Of a stretch of DNA of 56,683 nt, positions 28,000 to 36,504 are shown piece by piece. The first letter of the stretch is position 1, and the number at the start of each line of letters is the position of its first letter. A program made the position numbers and the translations under genes. The DNA lies in assembly GCA_016787135.1 (NCBI GenBank), contig JAEUVK010000060.1, positions 1-56,683 on the forward strand. The letters are read 5' to 3'. This DNA is from Chitinophagaceae bacterium (lineage in GTDB: Bacteria > Bacteroidota > Bacteroidia > Chitinophagales > Chitinophagaceae). The notes below the pieces were generated by a model. The model saw only the letters and a program-made list of their open reading frames with translations, ran no database searches and had not been told where the DNA came from.

Positions 28000-29088
28000 A
28001 TGAACATGGCTAACAAACCTGTTATCGGCATCTCCTGCGGCGACCTGAATGGTATCGGCATCGAACTGATCATAAAAACATTTTCCGATAACCGGATACT
28101 GGAACTATGTACCCCGGTGATCTTTGCTTCCAATAAGGTCATTAACTTCTATAGAAAATCCATACACGATTCAAATTTCAACTATCAAAATACCAGGGAA
28201 TTCAACCGTTTGAATAACAAACAGGTCAACTTGTTCAATTGCTGGGAAGAAGAAGTGGCCATCACTCCCGGTCAGCTTACGGATGCCGGCGGAAAATATG
28301 CTGTTATATCACTTCAGTCTGCTGTGGCGGCATTAAAACAAAAACAGATCGACGGGTTAGTGACCGCTCCCATTCACAAAAAAAATATACAATCCCCTGA
28401 ATTCAGCTTTACCGGCCATACTCCTTACCTGAAAAGTATGTTTGGGGTGAATGATGTGGTCATGATGCTATGCGCTGATAATTTCAGGGTGGCATTGGTA
28501 ACCGAGCATGTTCCGGTAAGCGATATTGCCAAACATATCACTAAGGAAGCCATCGTCAGCAAGCTGGTCATCATGAACAAAAGCCTGCAGAAAGATTTCG
28601 GCATTGACAAACCACGTATCGCCGTATTAGGATTGAATCCCCACGCTGGTGATGAGGGATTGGTAGGCACTGAAGAAGATGCGGTCATTAAACCGGCGAT
28701 CAAAGAAGCAAAAAACAATAACATCCTCGCCGTAGGCCCCTATAGCGCCGATGCTTTCTTTGCAAGGAGGCAACATGAAAAATTCGATGCCGTATTAGCC
28801 ATGTACCATGATCAGGGATTGATCCCGTTCAAAGCCCTGGCGATTGGCGAAGGCGTGAATTTTACTGCAGGCCTTCCGGCGGTGCGTACTTCACCGGACC
28901 ATGGCGTAGCCTTCGATATTGCAGGCAAGGATAAAGCCGACACATCTTCTTTTATCGCTGCGGTGTTTGAATGTGTGGATATCATCAACCGCCGTAATGG
29001 CTATGAAGACAGCCGCAGGAACCCGGTTAGAAAAATAACAGCAGAATCTTTTGCCCGGATGGAAGATGAAGAAATAAAAGAAGGCTGA
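28000..29088 (+). CDS. pdxA: 4-hydroxythreonine-4-phosphate dehydrogenase
   Basis: PdxA oxidises 4-phosphohydroxy-L-threonine, with decarboxylation, on the DXP-dependent route to pyridoxal phosphate. About 362 residues. The family motifs are present: PVIGISCGDLNGIGIE at the N-terminus, TAPIHKKN, FTGHTPYL, LGLNPHAGDEG, and the metal-binding MYHDQGLIPFK. It is slightly longer than the enterobacterial enzyme, as is usual for Bacteroidota. The ATG at 28000 was chosen over the GTG two codons upstream; the ATG at 28006 is also possible. It is a single gene convergent with the LolA-like gene, 5 bp between stops. Confidence 0.93.
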   Translation: MNMANKPVIGISCGDLNGIGIELIIKTFSDNRILELCTPVIFASNKVINFYRKSIHDSNFNYQNTREFNRLNNKQVNLFNCWEEEVAITPGQLTDAGGKYAVISLQSAVAALKQKQIDGLVTAPIHKKNIQSPEFSFTGHTPYLKSMFGVNDVVMMLCADNFRVALVTEHVPVSDIAKHITKEAIVSKLVIMNKSLQKDFGIDKPRIAVLGLNPHAGDEGLVGTEEDAVIKPAIKEAKNNNILAVGPYSADAFFARRQHEKFDAVLAMYHDQGLIPFKALAIGEGVNFTAGLPAVRTSPDHGVAFDIAGKDKADTSSFIAAVFECVDIINRRNGYEDSRRNPVRKITAESFARMEDEEIKEG

Positions 29089-29093
29089 GAGCT

Positions 29094-29792
29094 TTACTTA
29101 AAAATGGAATCAGGCACTCCTTTATTGATCGCATAAGATGAATAACTGATCTCTACCTTCCCTTTTTTATTCTTCAGTTTATCCTTTGACTCTTCCTTCT
29201 TTGTACCGTCATCATAGTCAAATGTCACGCCCTTTGGCAGCTTATAATCCTTTGTATTGAATGAAAAGATCACTTTATCGGCCAGGCCATACTCTGCATA
29301 TTTCCCGTAGGTCATTTCCAGTTCATAGGTACCGTTCTCTTTGGTGGTCGTCCTTGTCTTCCTGATCAGCAGTAGTTGCTCATCTATATAAAGGGTGGAA
29401 AGAACAATATCGGCAGCTTCATTGCGGGGCAATAGTTTGACCACCCTCCACTGCGTTTTCTCTTCCTTGCCGGCATCGATGATGTCACATTCCGCCGCAT
29501 TTGCAATGATATTGGCTATACTGATATTGATAGAGCCTTTCGGGACAAGTGATATCCCGCTCTCATTATTGATCTTCAGTTTATCGGGTTTCTTATAATA
29601 TACCTTTACGGTGGCTACCGGTGCTTTGATGAACGTGACATTCATCTTCATCTTCCCTTTCGCTTCATAATCATTTACCTTGTCAAACTTCTCCTTCACT
29701 TTCAGCACCAGCTCTTCGGCAGCCTGTCCATGAGTGATTGCGGGCAGAAAAAAGATAAAGGCGTTCAATAATATCCGTACCATTTGTTTCAT
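29094..29792 (-). CDS. LolA-like outer-membrane lipoprotein-sorting protein
   Basis: A 232-residue exported protein with a signal peptide (MVRILLNAFIFFLPAITHG). The segment VKEKFDKVNDYEAKGKMKMNV followed by VYYKKPDKLKI is the LolA/RseB-like half-barrel N-terminal pattern. LolA proteins carry lipoproteins across the periplasm; family members beside ABC transporters may instead serve an export or envelope-stress role. It immediately follows the ABC permease gene (no gap), so it belongs to the ATPase-permease operon. Confidence 0.7.
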   Translation of the reverse strand: MKQMVRILLNAFIFFLPAITHGQAAEELVLKVKEKFDKVNDYEAKGKMKMNVTFIKAPVATVKVYYKKPDKLKINNESGISLVPKGSINISIANIIANAAECDIIDAGKEEKTQWRVVKLLPRNEAADIVLSTLYIDEQLLLIRKTRTTTKENGTYELEMTYGKYAEYGLADKVIFSFNTKDYKLPKGVTFDYDDGTKKEESKDKLKNKKGKVEISYSSYAINKGVPDSIFK

Positions 29793-30671
29793 TTAGCTCA
29801 GAATATTTTTTCGTTTGAAATACCAGATCGCTGTGAACAGGAATAAAGCGGCATACCCGGTCAGTATCAATCCGCTGCGGATGATCGCAGGCAGGTTCCC
29901 TATCGATCTTTCAATGGTCACTCCTTCTTCCCCCTTCACATAAAAAAAACCTTTCCACCCAAGCATATGTGTCGTGAAAAGATAGGGCTTGATCGTATTG
30001 TCATAAAAAGGGATCTGCATCTGCGTAAGTATGGTAAACACAATGATCACACATACGGTGGCTACGATCGGGCCGATGGAATTATCCGCAAAAGCGGATA
30101 ACATAAATGACAAAGCAGCCACCGTGATCAGCCCCACTGTTGCAAAAGCAAATGCTGCAACATACCTCCAGAGAATATCTGAGGCGGAAATAATATTTAC
30201 TTCTTCCCCTCTTGCTACAAATAACTGGTTCGTGCCGAATAGCAGCATGCTCAGGAATAAAGAAAGTACCGCCACCCATATCAGCAGCAGGAATGTATAG
30301 ATACAGGCCGCTGTAAATTTCACCAGTAATAATTGTGTCCTGCTCACTGGCTTTGATACCAGCAGCCGTAGCGTACCCATATTCGCTTCACCTGAGATCA
30401 TATCACCCGCCACCAATGCCACCAGTATCGGCACATGTATCAGCAGCAGGTTCAGGATAATGAAACACACGAAATACCCGTTCATCACCTGGTCGGCCGG
30501 GGCATCGAACGTACTGTTCAGCCCGCTCATCATCATCCCCACATACTCTTCCCCGCCAAACTTTAAAGCGATCTGTATCAAAAAAATAATAGCAGCTATG
30601 ACACCAAATGCAATAAAGGTTCTTGGCCGTTTGAATATCTTATACAATTCTATATTGAGCAGTTGCAGCAT
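29793..30671 (-). CDS. ABC-2 type transporter permease
   Basis: A 292-residue membrane protein with about six hydrophobic segments. It includes the N-terminal NIELYKIFKRPRTFIAFGVIA block and the central GDMISGEANMGTLRLLVSKPVSRTQLLLVKF block, both hallmarks of ABC-2 subfamily permeases (ABC2_membrane_2-like). It is followed without a gap by the LolA-like gene and preceded by its cognate ATPase with a 1-bp gap. The substrate is unknown. Confidence 0.88.
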   Translation of the reverse strand: MLQLLNIELYKIFKRPRTFIAFGVIAAIIFLIQIALKFGGEEYVGMMMSGLNSTFDAPADQVMNGYFVCFIILNLLLIHVPILVALVAGDMISGEANMGTLRLLVSKPVSRTQLLLVKFTAACIYTFLLLIWVAVLSLFLSMLLFGTNQLFVARGEEVNIISASDILWRYVAAFAFATVGLITVAALSFMLSAFADNSIGPIVATVCVIIVFTILTQMQIPFYDNTIKPYLFTTHMLGWKGFFYVKGEEGVTIERSIGNLPAIIRSGLILTGYAALFLFTAIWYFKRKNILS

Positions 30672-30672
30672 A

Positions 30673-31581
30673 TCAGTTTTTTGTAAGCGACAGGAAGAAA
30701 TCTTCCAGCGTATGTTTGGGCCTTAGCGAAAAGATATTGATGCCTTTTTCTGTCAGCTCCCTGTTCAGTTCCGGTATATCGGCTTTGGAGATTTCCAGTA
30801 ATACTGTTCCATTCGCTGATGACACCATGTTTTTCCTCCATGCTGTTTCTTTGAGCACAGCAAGGGCCCTTTCTTTATCGTCGGTTATTATTTCTACCTG
30901 TACTTTTTCCGGGTTAAGCAATGCTTCTTTCTTTCCTTCTACTACTTTCCTTCCCCTGTCTATGATCAGCATGTTGTCAGCGATCAGTTCCATTTCTCCA
31001 AGTAAATGCGACGACACCACCAGGGTTTTTCCCAGGTCGCCGCTAAGATGAAGAATAAGCTTGCGTATATCGGCAATACCCTGCGGGTCCAGGCCATTGG
31101 TGGGCTCATCCAGGATGATCAGTTTCGGATCGTGTACCAATGCTACGGCAATACCCAGCCGCTGCTTCATACCCTGCGAAAATGTTTTCACTTTGCTCTT
31201 CGCTCTTTCGGCCAGCCCAACCATGGCCAGTTGGTCCATCAATATTTTCTCCGTCACTTTTATTCCGCTCATCAGGGCGAAGATGCGCAGGTTCTCCAAT
31301 GCTGTAAGGTATTTGTACAGGTCAGGCTTTTCGATCATTGCCCCCGTTTGCCGCAATATTTCCTTGCGGTGATGATGCAGGTCCATACCGAAAATTTCAA
31401 TGCTTCCCGCCGTCGGGGTTATTAATGTAAGCAGCATCCGGATAGTAGTGGATTTGCCCGCCCCGTTCTGTCCGAGAAAACCATACACCTGGCCGGCAGG
31501 CACTTCAAACGAAAGATCATTGACAGCTTTGATATCTCCGAATTCCTTGCTGAGATGCTTAACCTGTATGATAGATGACAT
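30673..31581 (-). CDS. ABC transporter ATP-binding protein
   Basis: A 302-residue ATPase subunit started at MSSIIQVKHLSKEFG (ATG 31581); an upstream in-frame TTG at 31590 is less likely. Walker A GQNGAGKST is at about residues 37-45. The signature is the degenerate TFSQGMKQRLGIA, and Walker B with D-loop is LIILDEPTNGLDPQG. The switch His lies in VSSHLL. It pairs with the downstream permease; a C-terminal 80-residue extension (DKERALAVLKE...) is typical of this CcmA/NatA-like branch. The operon is ATPase-permease-LolA-like. Confidence 0.92.
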   Translation of the reverse strand: MSSIIQVKHLSKEFGDIKAVNDLSFEVPAGQVYGFLGQNGAGKSTTIRMLLTLITPTAGSIEIFGMDLHHHRKEILRQTGAMIEKPDLYKYLTALENLRIFALMSGIKVTEKILMDQLAMVGLAERAKSKVKTFSQGMKQRLGIAVALVHDPKLIILDEPTNGLDPQGIADIRKLILHLSGDLGKTLVVSSHLLGEMELIADNMLIIDRGRKVVEGKKEALLNPEKVQVEIITDDKERALAVLKETAWRKNMVSSANGTVLLEISKADIPELNRELTEKGINIFSLRPKHTLEDFFLSLTKN

Positions 31582-31587
31582 GACGGG

Positions 31588-31595
31588 CAAAGGTA
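31588..31595 (-). promoter_or_regulatory. Possible -7 box in front of the ABC operon
   Basis: TACCTTTG on the minus strand matches the Bacteroidota -7 consensus TAnnTTTG exactly. It lies 7-14 bases before the chosen ATG, which would give an almost leaderless transcript. No -33 TTG at the usual spacing was found. Confidence 0.3.
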
Positions 31596-31806
31596 TAGAA
31601 GGAACGGTTCGGATATAAATACGCTTGCCAACTTTACTTCGCAGCCGGGTCTCACGCCGGATTTGTGCTAAAGCCGTGGACCCTGTGCCAACAGGAAATC
31701 ATAGGAACTTGCCCGCTTGCCAAAAATCAATTAATCTGTTTTAAATCGATGGGTAGCCTCCTATATCCCGGATTATTCCTAATTTCCACTATCCTCTTAT
31801 CCGCCG

Positions 31807-32754
31807 ATGAACCTGAAAATTCAAACTTTATCGCATCCTCCTTTGCATTGGCAGGAAGTCTTACCTCCCGCTTTTCCCGGCGTCCGTCTTCCGGGAGCTT
31901 CGCTCAAAACGGCGATCGGCGATTTTGGCTCAGTCTGTATCCAGGAATTTCGCACCGATCTCTACTGCATCAGGTATTCTGTCCTCAATATCGTACAGAA
32001 GTTTATCCTTTCTTTTTCGGTCAGGGAAAAAGGCCTTTTCTCCCGCCTCATCCTGAATGGAAAGGTCCATCTGTATTTGGGTCATACAGAAAAACGTTTA
32101 CTGAAGAACCAGTTTTATTCGCATCTCACACCTTCTTCGCCGGTACGTATTGTACTGGAAGAGCAGACAGCCTACCATGGCTTTGATACCTTCTTCTCTC
32201 AGGCATTGTTAAACGAAACCACGCATGACTATCCTGCCCTTTCCAGTTCATTAAAAGCATCGTTGAAATATCCTCAATGGGCAGATGCAGAGGTTTACGA
32301 GATTGTACATAGTATGCTGCATTGTACCTATCAGCAGGACCTTCGCTTATTTTATTTCAAAAGCAGGGTCTGCGATTTGCTGTTTAAATACCTTACCCTC
32401 GCCGTAAATGAACCCGGTAGCGAAGACCTTCCTTCACAAAAAGAATTGGAGGCTGCCTTACTCGCAGAAAGTATCATCCGCCAGGATATTCAGAAACATT
32501 ACCTGATCCCAGAACTGGCTAAGAAAGTACTCCTCAATGAAGTACGTCTCAAAGCAGTGTTCAAAAAGATCTTTGGTATCGGTATGTACGAATACCTCGT
32601 CCGCATCCGTATGAAAAAAGCGTTGCCCCTGCTCAAAGAGGGCTTATCCGTAAAAGAGGTCGCAGCAAAAACCGGTTATCGTCCGGCTGATTTTACCACA
32701 GCATTTATCCGCTTCTATGGTTTCCTGCCCGGTTCGGTGAAAAAGAAACATTAA
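31807..32754 (+). CDS. AraC family transcriptional regulator
   Basis: A 315-residue regulator. The N-terminal about 200 residues show no recognisable ligand-binding family. The C-terminal double helix-turn-helix (about 220-312) is clear: IRQDIQKHYLIPELAKKVLLNEVRLKAVFKKIFG then GLSVKEVAAKTGYRPADFTTAFIRFYGFLPG. It lies upstream of, and in the same direction as, the MauE/DoxX-like and two-cysteine exported-protein genes, so it may control them. That link is inference from position only. Confidence 0.88.
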   Translation: MNLKIQTLSHPPLHWQEVLPPAFPGVRLPGASLKTAIGDFGSVCIQEFRTDLYCIRYSVLNIVQKFILSFSVREKGLFSRLILNGKVHLYLGHTEKRLLKNQFYSHLTPSSPVRIVLEEQTAYHGFDTFFSQALLNETTHDYPALSSSLKASLKYPQWADAEVYEIVHSMLHCTYQQDLRLFYFKSRVCDLLFKYLTLAVNEPGSEDLPSQKELEAALLAESIIRQDIQKHYLIPELAKKVLLNEVRLKAVFKKIFGIGMYEYLVRIRMKKALPLLKEGLSVKEVAAKTGYRPADFTTAFIRFYGFLPGSVKKKH

Positions 32755-32861
32755 GTATCAGTCCCCCTCCCGTTTCCCTTGCAAAGACACCTGAAATCAG
32801 TTCCCTTTCATTTGGCGACAGCATTTCATTATTGGAAAATTGTAGCCGCAAACCTGCTCTC

Positions 32862-33302
32862 ATGAATAGTTCAAGATCATCGGCCGTCGTAAGTATCATC
32901 GCTGCCATCTTTATTTTTCTGTTTGTTTATACAGCTGTCAGCAAGCTGATGAATATGCCCTCATTTAAAAACACCTTACATGCCTCATCCCTGATCGGGA
33001 GCCGGGCAGGTATGATGGCATGGGTCGTCCTTGCGGCTGAATGGGTATCTGCTCTTTTATTGATTTATCCCCATTTTCGGATCGCAGGTTTTTCTCTTGC
33101 CCTCTTGCTTATGTTATCCTTTACTGTTTATATAGCCGCGATGCTGCTGACCGCCTCCCGGCTTCCCTGTTCATGTGGTGGAATATTAAAGAGCCTGTCA
33201 TGGAAACAGCATTTTTTCTTGAATATTTTCCTGACCGCTCTGGCATATTGGGCGTTTACATTAGAATTCCGGAAAATCAGATCAAACGCAATGATAAAGT
33301 AA
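32862..33302 (+). CDS. MauE/DoxX-like redox-associated membrane protein
   Basis: About 146 residues with four hydrophobic segments, started at MNSSRSSAVVSII (ATG 32862); the upstream Met at 32832 is possible. The motif YTAVSKLMNMPSFKNTL near the N-terminus and the LPCSCGG cysteine pair near residue 110 are typical of the MauE/DoxX redox-associated proteins of Bacteroidota, which are thought to help thiol-disulphide chemistry in the envelope. The gene just downstream encodes a small exported protein with two cysteines, and a TlpA-like thioredoxin is convergent beyond it. Confidence 0.75.
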   Translation: MNSSRSSAVVSIIAAIFIFLFVYTAVSKLMNMPSFKNTLHASSLIGSRAGMMAWVVLAAEWVSALLLIYPHFRIAGFSLALLLMLSFTVYIAAMLLTASRLPCSCGGILKSLSWKQHFFLNIFLTALAYWAFTLEFRKIRSNAMIK

Positions 33303-33390
33303 TAATAACCTCATTTGTTGCAACAAGTCAGGCCAAGCCGAAAACCTGCAGAAGAGAGTAGGCACATTTTAGGATCAAAAAATCAAAAGT

Positions 33391-33729
33391 ATGAAACAGT
33401 ATGTTTTAAGTATTCTGGCCATTATACTGGCTGTCTCATTCAGTGCGTTTGTAACGCCTGGAAACAAACAGAAACCTCTTACAGTTGAAAATGAGTATTA
33501 CTGGTACAGGCTCCACACCAATGGTACCATTGATGCGCCGGCCGTCAATGCCAGTGGCCCCACCTACACCAAAACAGAGGCATTGAATATCACACTGGAT
33601 GGGTGTGACGACCCTCAGGATGATGACATTTGCCTCGTAGGTTCCGAATCTAGTTCACTGGCGGAGAATTCCACCCCTCCCGGTCCAACGATGGACAACG
33701 AAAACAGGCTTTATAAGATAGATCAGTAA
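33391..33729 (+). CDS. Small exported protein, DUF6520-like
   Basis: A 112-residue protein with a signal peptide (MKQYVLSILAIILAVSFSAF). It carries YYWYRL shortly after the signal, then an acidic loop with two cysteines ten residues apart (GCDDPQDDDIC). The N-terminus and size resemble the DUF6520 proteins of Bacteroidota, of unknown role. It follows the MauE-like gene by 88 bp and ends 8 bp before the convergent TlpA-like gene. The two cysteines could form a disulphide made by the neighbouring redox proteins; this is inference. Confidence 0.55.
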   Translation: MKQYVLSILAIILAVSFSAFVTPGNKQKPLTVENEYYWYRLHTNGTIDAPAVNASGPTYTKTEALNITLDGCDDPQDDDICLVGSESSSLAENSTPPGPTMDNENRLYKIDQ

Positions 33730-33737
33730 CGTTCCCC

Positions 33738-35075
33738 CTATCGGGCAGGCATCCGCCTGCCCTCATTCTCATCACGGATGACAAGCACATCGATCTTCCT
33801 GTATCTCGTTTCGATTACAAGACCATATCTCCTTAGAATTTTATTGATATTGTCAGGTGTCAGATTATCCAGCAAATGTCCTTCTGCTTGTATGTCGATA
33901 GCATAAGGATAACTGACCTCGCTCACAAAAGGCATTTGTAGCTGGTATTCCGTTTCTGCTTTTAGCCACTTCACAAAAAAATCAAATGAACCGTTGGTAT
34001 AATACCGCGTAGTTGCTTTCTCGTCATCATTATCCGTATCGGCAAAGCTGTTAAAATTATTTTGGCAAGGTCCCCCTTTGCTTCGGAGCTGATCCATTTT
34101 GCCTGACTGGGTCAGCACAAGACATCTCATACTTCGTTTATCGATATAGGCCTGTACTCCAAAAAATCGCTTAAGGTCTTCCTGCATATACCGGTAGACA
34201 TTCTTCTTCTGTGAAATCGGCACCTGTAACTGGTAACCAAGCAAATGGTTCGACTCCCAGTTCCGTCTCTTTTCCTTACCCTTTGGTTTCTCAAATGGTT
34301 CTTTATCGCTTGTTTCCAGGATCACTTCCCACGGTTGATCAAATGCATACTGGTCTTTCTCATTAAATGCAAATTTGAACAGGTTCAGTGCGTGGGACAA
34401 TGTTACGGTGATCCCCGCATGAAGACTGTCGTTTGCATCTGGAATCAAAGCAGTATCGGTCCCCATAGAAAAAAATGAGTAGTAAAGAGATTTATCCTTC
34501 CAGGGTTGGTTCAGAATAGGGATCTTTTGTCTCCGGCCTACCGTATTCTCTATCTCTCGTCCCCTTTCCTCTGAAAAAGCAACCACATCATTTGCAAACA
34601 ACTCCCGGGTAAAGTGCCGGACAACTCCTTTTGGATCTATCCACACCTGGAACGGAACGCCGGTATGTGGAAACAACTGGTGTAGTTGTGTATCTGCGTT
34701 GATCATGATAACAGACGGACGATGCAATTTTTTTCTTTTTAAGAAAAAACTTTCTACAGAATCTCGGCTGTTGGTATTGACTAATATTACCTGTAATTTA
34801 TCTCCCAAAGCTTCCTGCAGGGAATCTAAATAACGAAATGATCGGAGACAACTAACGCAGCCGGTTCCCCAGAAATCAAGGATAATGGCCCTTCCTTTAA
34901 AATCGCTGAAGTCAAGCTCCGGCTTACTGAAGTTTAACAGGCTGCCCGCTTTTATCGGAGGCAATGATTCTCCCGCATGTATTCTTTTCAGCGATTGCCC
35001 GATAGCTGTACCGGCAATTACATATAGGTACATAATCAGGCAAAGCTTTCTCCAATGGAAACATCTTTTCTCCAT
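33738..35075 (-). CDS. TlpA-like thioredoxin-fold protein with a C-terminal DUF3738-like domain
   Basis: A 445-residue exported protein. A signal segment (KLCLIMYLYVIAGTAIG) precedes a thioredoxin domain (about 45-185) with the redox motif WGTGCVSCLRSF (Cys73 and Cys76). The C-terminal half (about 200-440) resembles the DUF3738 region seen in Bacteroidota and Acidobacteriota thioredoxin-like proteins: LLGYQLQVPI, then LTPDNINKILRRYGLVIETRYRKIDVLVI. It lies directly downstream of susD (44 bp), so it probably belongs to the sigma-FecR-SusCD cluster. Confidence 0.75.
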   Translation of the reverse strand: MEKRCFHWRKLCLIMYLYVIAGTAIGQSLKRIHAGESLPPIKAGSLLNFSKPELDFSDFKGRAIILDFWGTGCVSCLRSFRYLDSLQEALGDKLQVILVNTNSRDSVESFFLKRKKLHRPSVIMINADTQLHQLFPHTGVPFQVWIDPKGVVRHFTRELFANDVVAFSEERGREIENTVGRRQKIPILNQPWKDKSLYYSFFSMGTDTALIPDANDSLHAGITVTLSHALNLFKFAFNEKDQYAFDQPWEVILETSDKEPFEKPKGKEKRRNWESNHLLGYQLQVPISQKKNVYRYMQEDLKRFFGVQAYIDKRSMRCLVLTQSGKMDQLRSKGGPCQNNFNSFADTDNDDEKATTRYYTNGSFDFFVKWLKAETEYQLQMPFVSEVSYPYAIDIQAEGHLLDNLTPDNINKILRRYGLVIETRYRKIDVLVIRDENEGRRMPAR

Positions 35076-35119
35076 ATGAATTATTAAAATGTATCAGTTC
35101 AAAATGCGTAAAGGGAAAT

Positions 35120-36493
35120 TCAGTATCCGGGATTTTGTTGAAGAAAAACATTGATCTGGAGTTGTGCCAGCGGTATAGGGAACAATGCATCGGTGCTTTC
35201 CCATCCCGGCGCTTTTCTGGTTGCTAGAATAGCATCAATGGTTTGGGTCCGTTTCAGGTCAAGCCAGCGATGTCCCCATTCACTGAATAGCTCAATTCTC
35301 CTTTCCTGTTGTATGGCTGTTCTTAAAGAATCCCGGCTGGTAAAATAAATAGCTCCCAGTTGAGCACGGCTCCTTGTTACATTAAGATCTGTACATCCTT
35401 CCGCTACTTTATTCTGCATGGCCTTTGCCTCAGCTCTGATCAGGTATTGCTCGGATAGCCTCAAGACGATATTATACTCGGTGATGGGTGTCCCGCTTCT
35501 TACTTTATACTTGTAAGGGTAATGATAGGGTACGCCGCTAACCGTATTGCTTTTCATCCAGCTCGTCCGGCGCAGGTCCGTTAACTCAGCATCGTTTAAC
35601 AGGTAAGGACTGATAGCATAGGTAGGTCTTACCGTAGAACTGGAAGGTATATAATTGGCCCCCTCTGCAGTATTGCCGATATCACTGGTTACTTGCCAGA
35701 TAGTTTCGGAACTGTTGCCGGTAAACACATTATTCAGGTTGGTGACAAGGCTATACATACCGGAGTTAATGATAGCGGTGGCCGCTTCTTCAGCCTTCTC
35801 CCATTGTTCAAGATATAAATACACTCTCGACAACAGGGCTATCGCTGTCCAGTGATTCGGTCTTGCCTTATTGGCCGATACATAGGTCACAGGCAAAAGT
35901 TCCTCCGCTTCCCCCAGGTCAGAAATAATTTGTGCATACACTTGCTGTTGCGGGGTTCTTGCCAGGGTGGAATTTAACCGGTAATCTGTGTTTAATACAA
36001 GCGGCACATCACCAAACAGGTTCACCAGGTAGAAATAATACAGGGCCCTCACTGCTTTCATTTCACCTCTTACTTGTTTTTTGAATGGTTCGCTGATGCC
36101 GCTGCTTTTCGAGATACCTTCCAGTATGGCATTGATCTTGTAAATGTTGGCATACGCTGTCGACCAGAAATTACTCGCTACCGTGCTGCTATTCGCCGGG
36201 ATAGTGTTTTTGAAAAAAGGATCGGCGGTGCTGTTGGAAGCTGTGTTATATATTTCATCGGCAGCCAGCCCGGTATATAAGCTCAGCCCGCCGTTACTTA
36301 TCAAAAGATTTGAGCCTCTCATATGAACATACACTCCCGATATGGCAGACAGTGCTGTGGATTCATTGGCAAATACCGTTACGCTTTCTATCAGTCCCGG
36401 CGCAGTATCGGTGGCAACAAGTTTTCGGCAGCCTGCCAGGCTTTGTATCAGCAGGATAAGGACGAAATACAAGGGGAATATTCTTATTGACAT
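35120..36493 (-). CDS. SusD/RagB family outer-membrane nutrient-binding lipoprotein
   Basis: A 457-residue surface lipoprotein. The signal peptide ends in the lipobox LAGC (Cys22). SusD features are the N-terminal TPR-like helices (VRALYYFYLVNLFGDVPLVLNTDY) and the C-terminal block RLSEQYLIRAEAKAMQ ... IQQERRIELFSEWGHRWLDLKRT, followed by FPIPLAQLQINVFLQQNPGY. It forms the lid of the SusC TonB-dependent transporter encoded 11 bp upstream. The ligand class (glycan or peptide) cannot be told; no glycoside hydrolase is linked. Confidence 0.93.
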   Translation of the reverse strand: MSIRIFPLYFVLILLIQSLAGCRKLVATDTAPGLIESVTVFANESTALSAISGVYVHMRGSNLLISNGGLSLYTGLAADEIYNTASNSTADPFFKNTIPANSSTVASNFWSTAYANIYKINAILEGISKSSGISEPFKKQVRGEMKAVRALYYFYLVNLFGDVPLVLNTDYRLNSTLARTPQQQVYAQIISDLGEAEELLPVTYVSANKARPNHWTAIALLSRVYLYLEQWEKAEEAATAIINSGMYSLVTNLNNVFTGNSSETIWQVTSDIGNTAEGANYIPSSSTVRPTYAISPYLLNDAELTDLRRTSWMKSNTVSGVPYHYPYKYKVRSGTPITEYNIVLRLSEQYLIRAEAKAMQNKVAEGCTDLNVTRSRAQLGAIYFTSRDSLRTAIQQERRIELFSEWGHRWLDLKRTQTIDAILATRKAPGWESTDALFPIPLAQLQINVFLQQNPGY

Positions 36494-36504
36494 AGCATCA
36501 ATTT

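Noticed and set aside
29418..29434. TCATTGCGGGG inside the LolA-like gene
   Set aside because: It looks like the start of a REP-like unit but lacks the GAAGCAACC end; chance match.
31665..32186. 173-residue plus-strand frame upstream of and overlapping the AraC gene
   Set aside because: Its frame is the shadow of the AraC coding sequence; composition is not protein-like.
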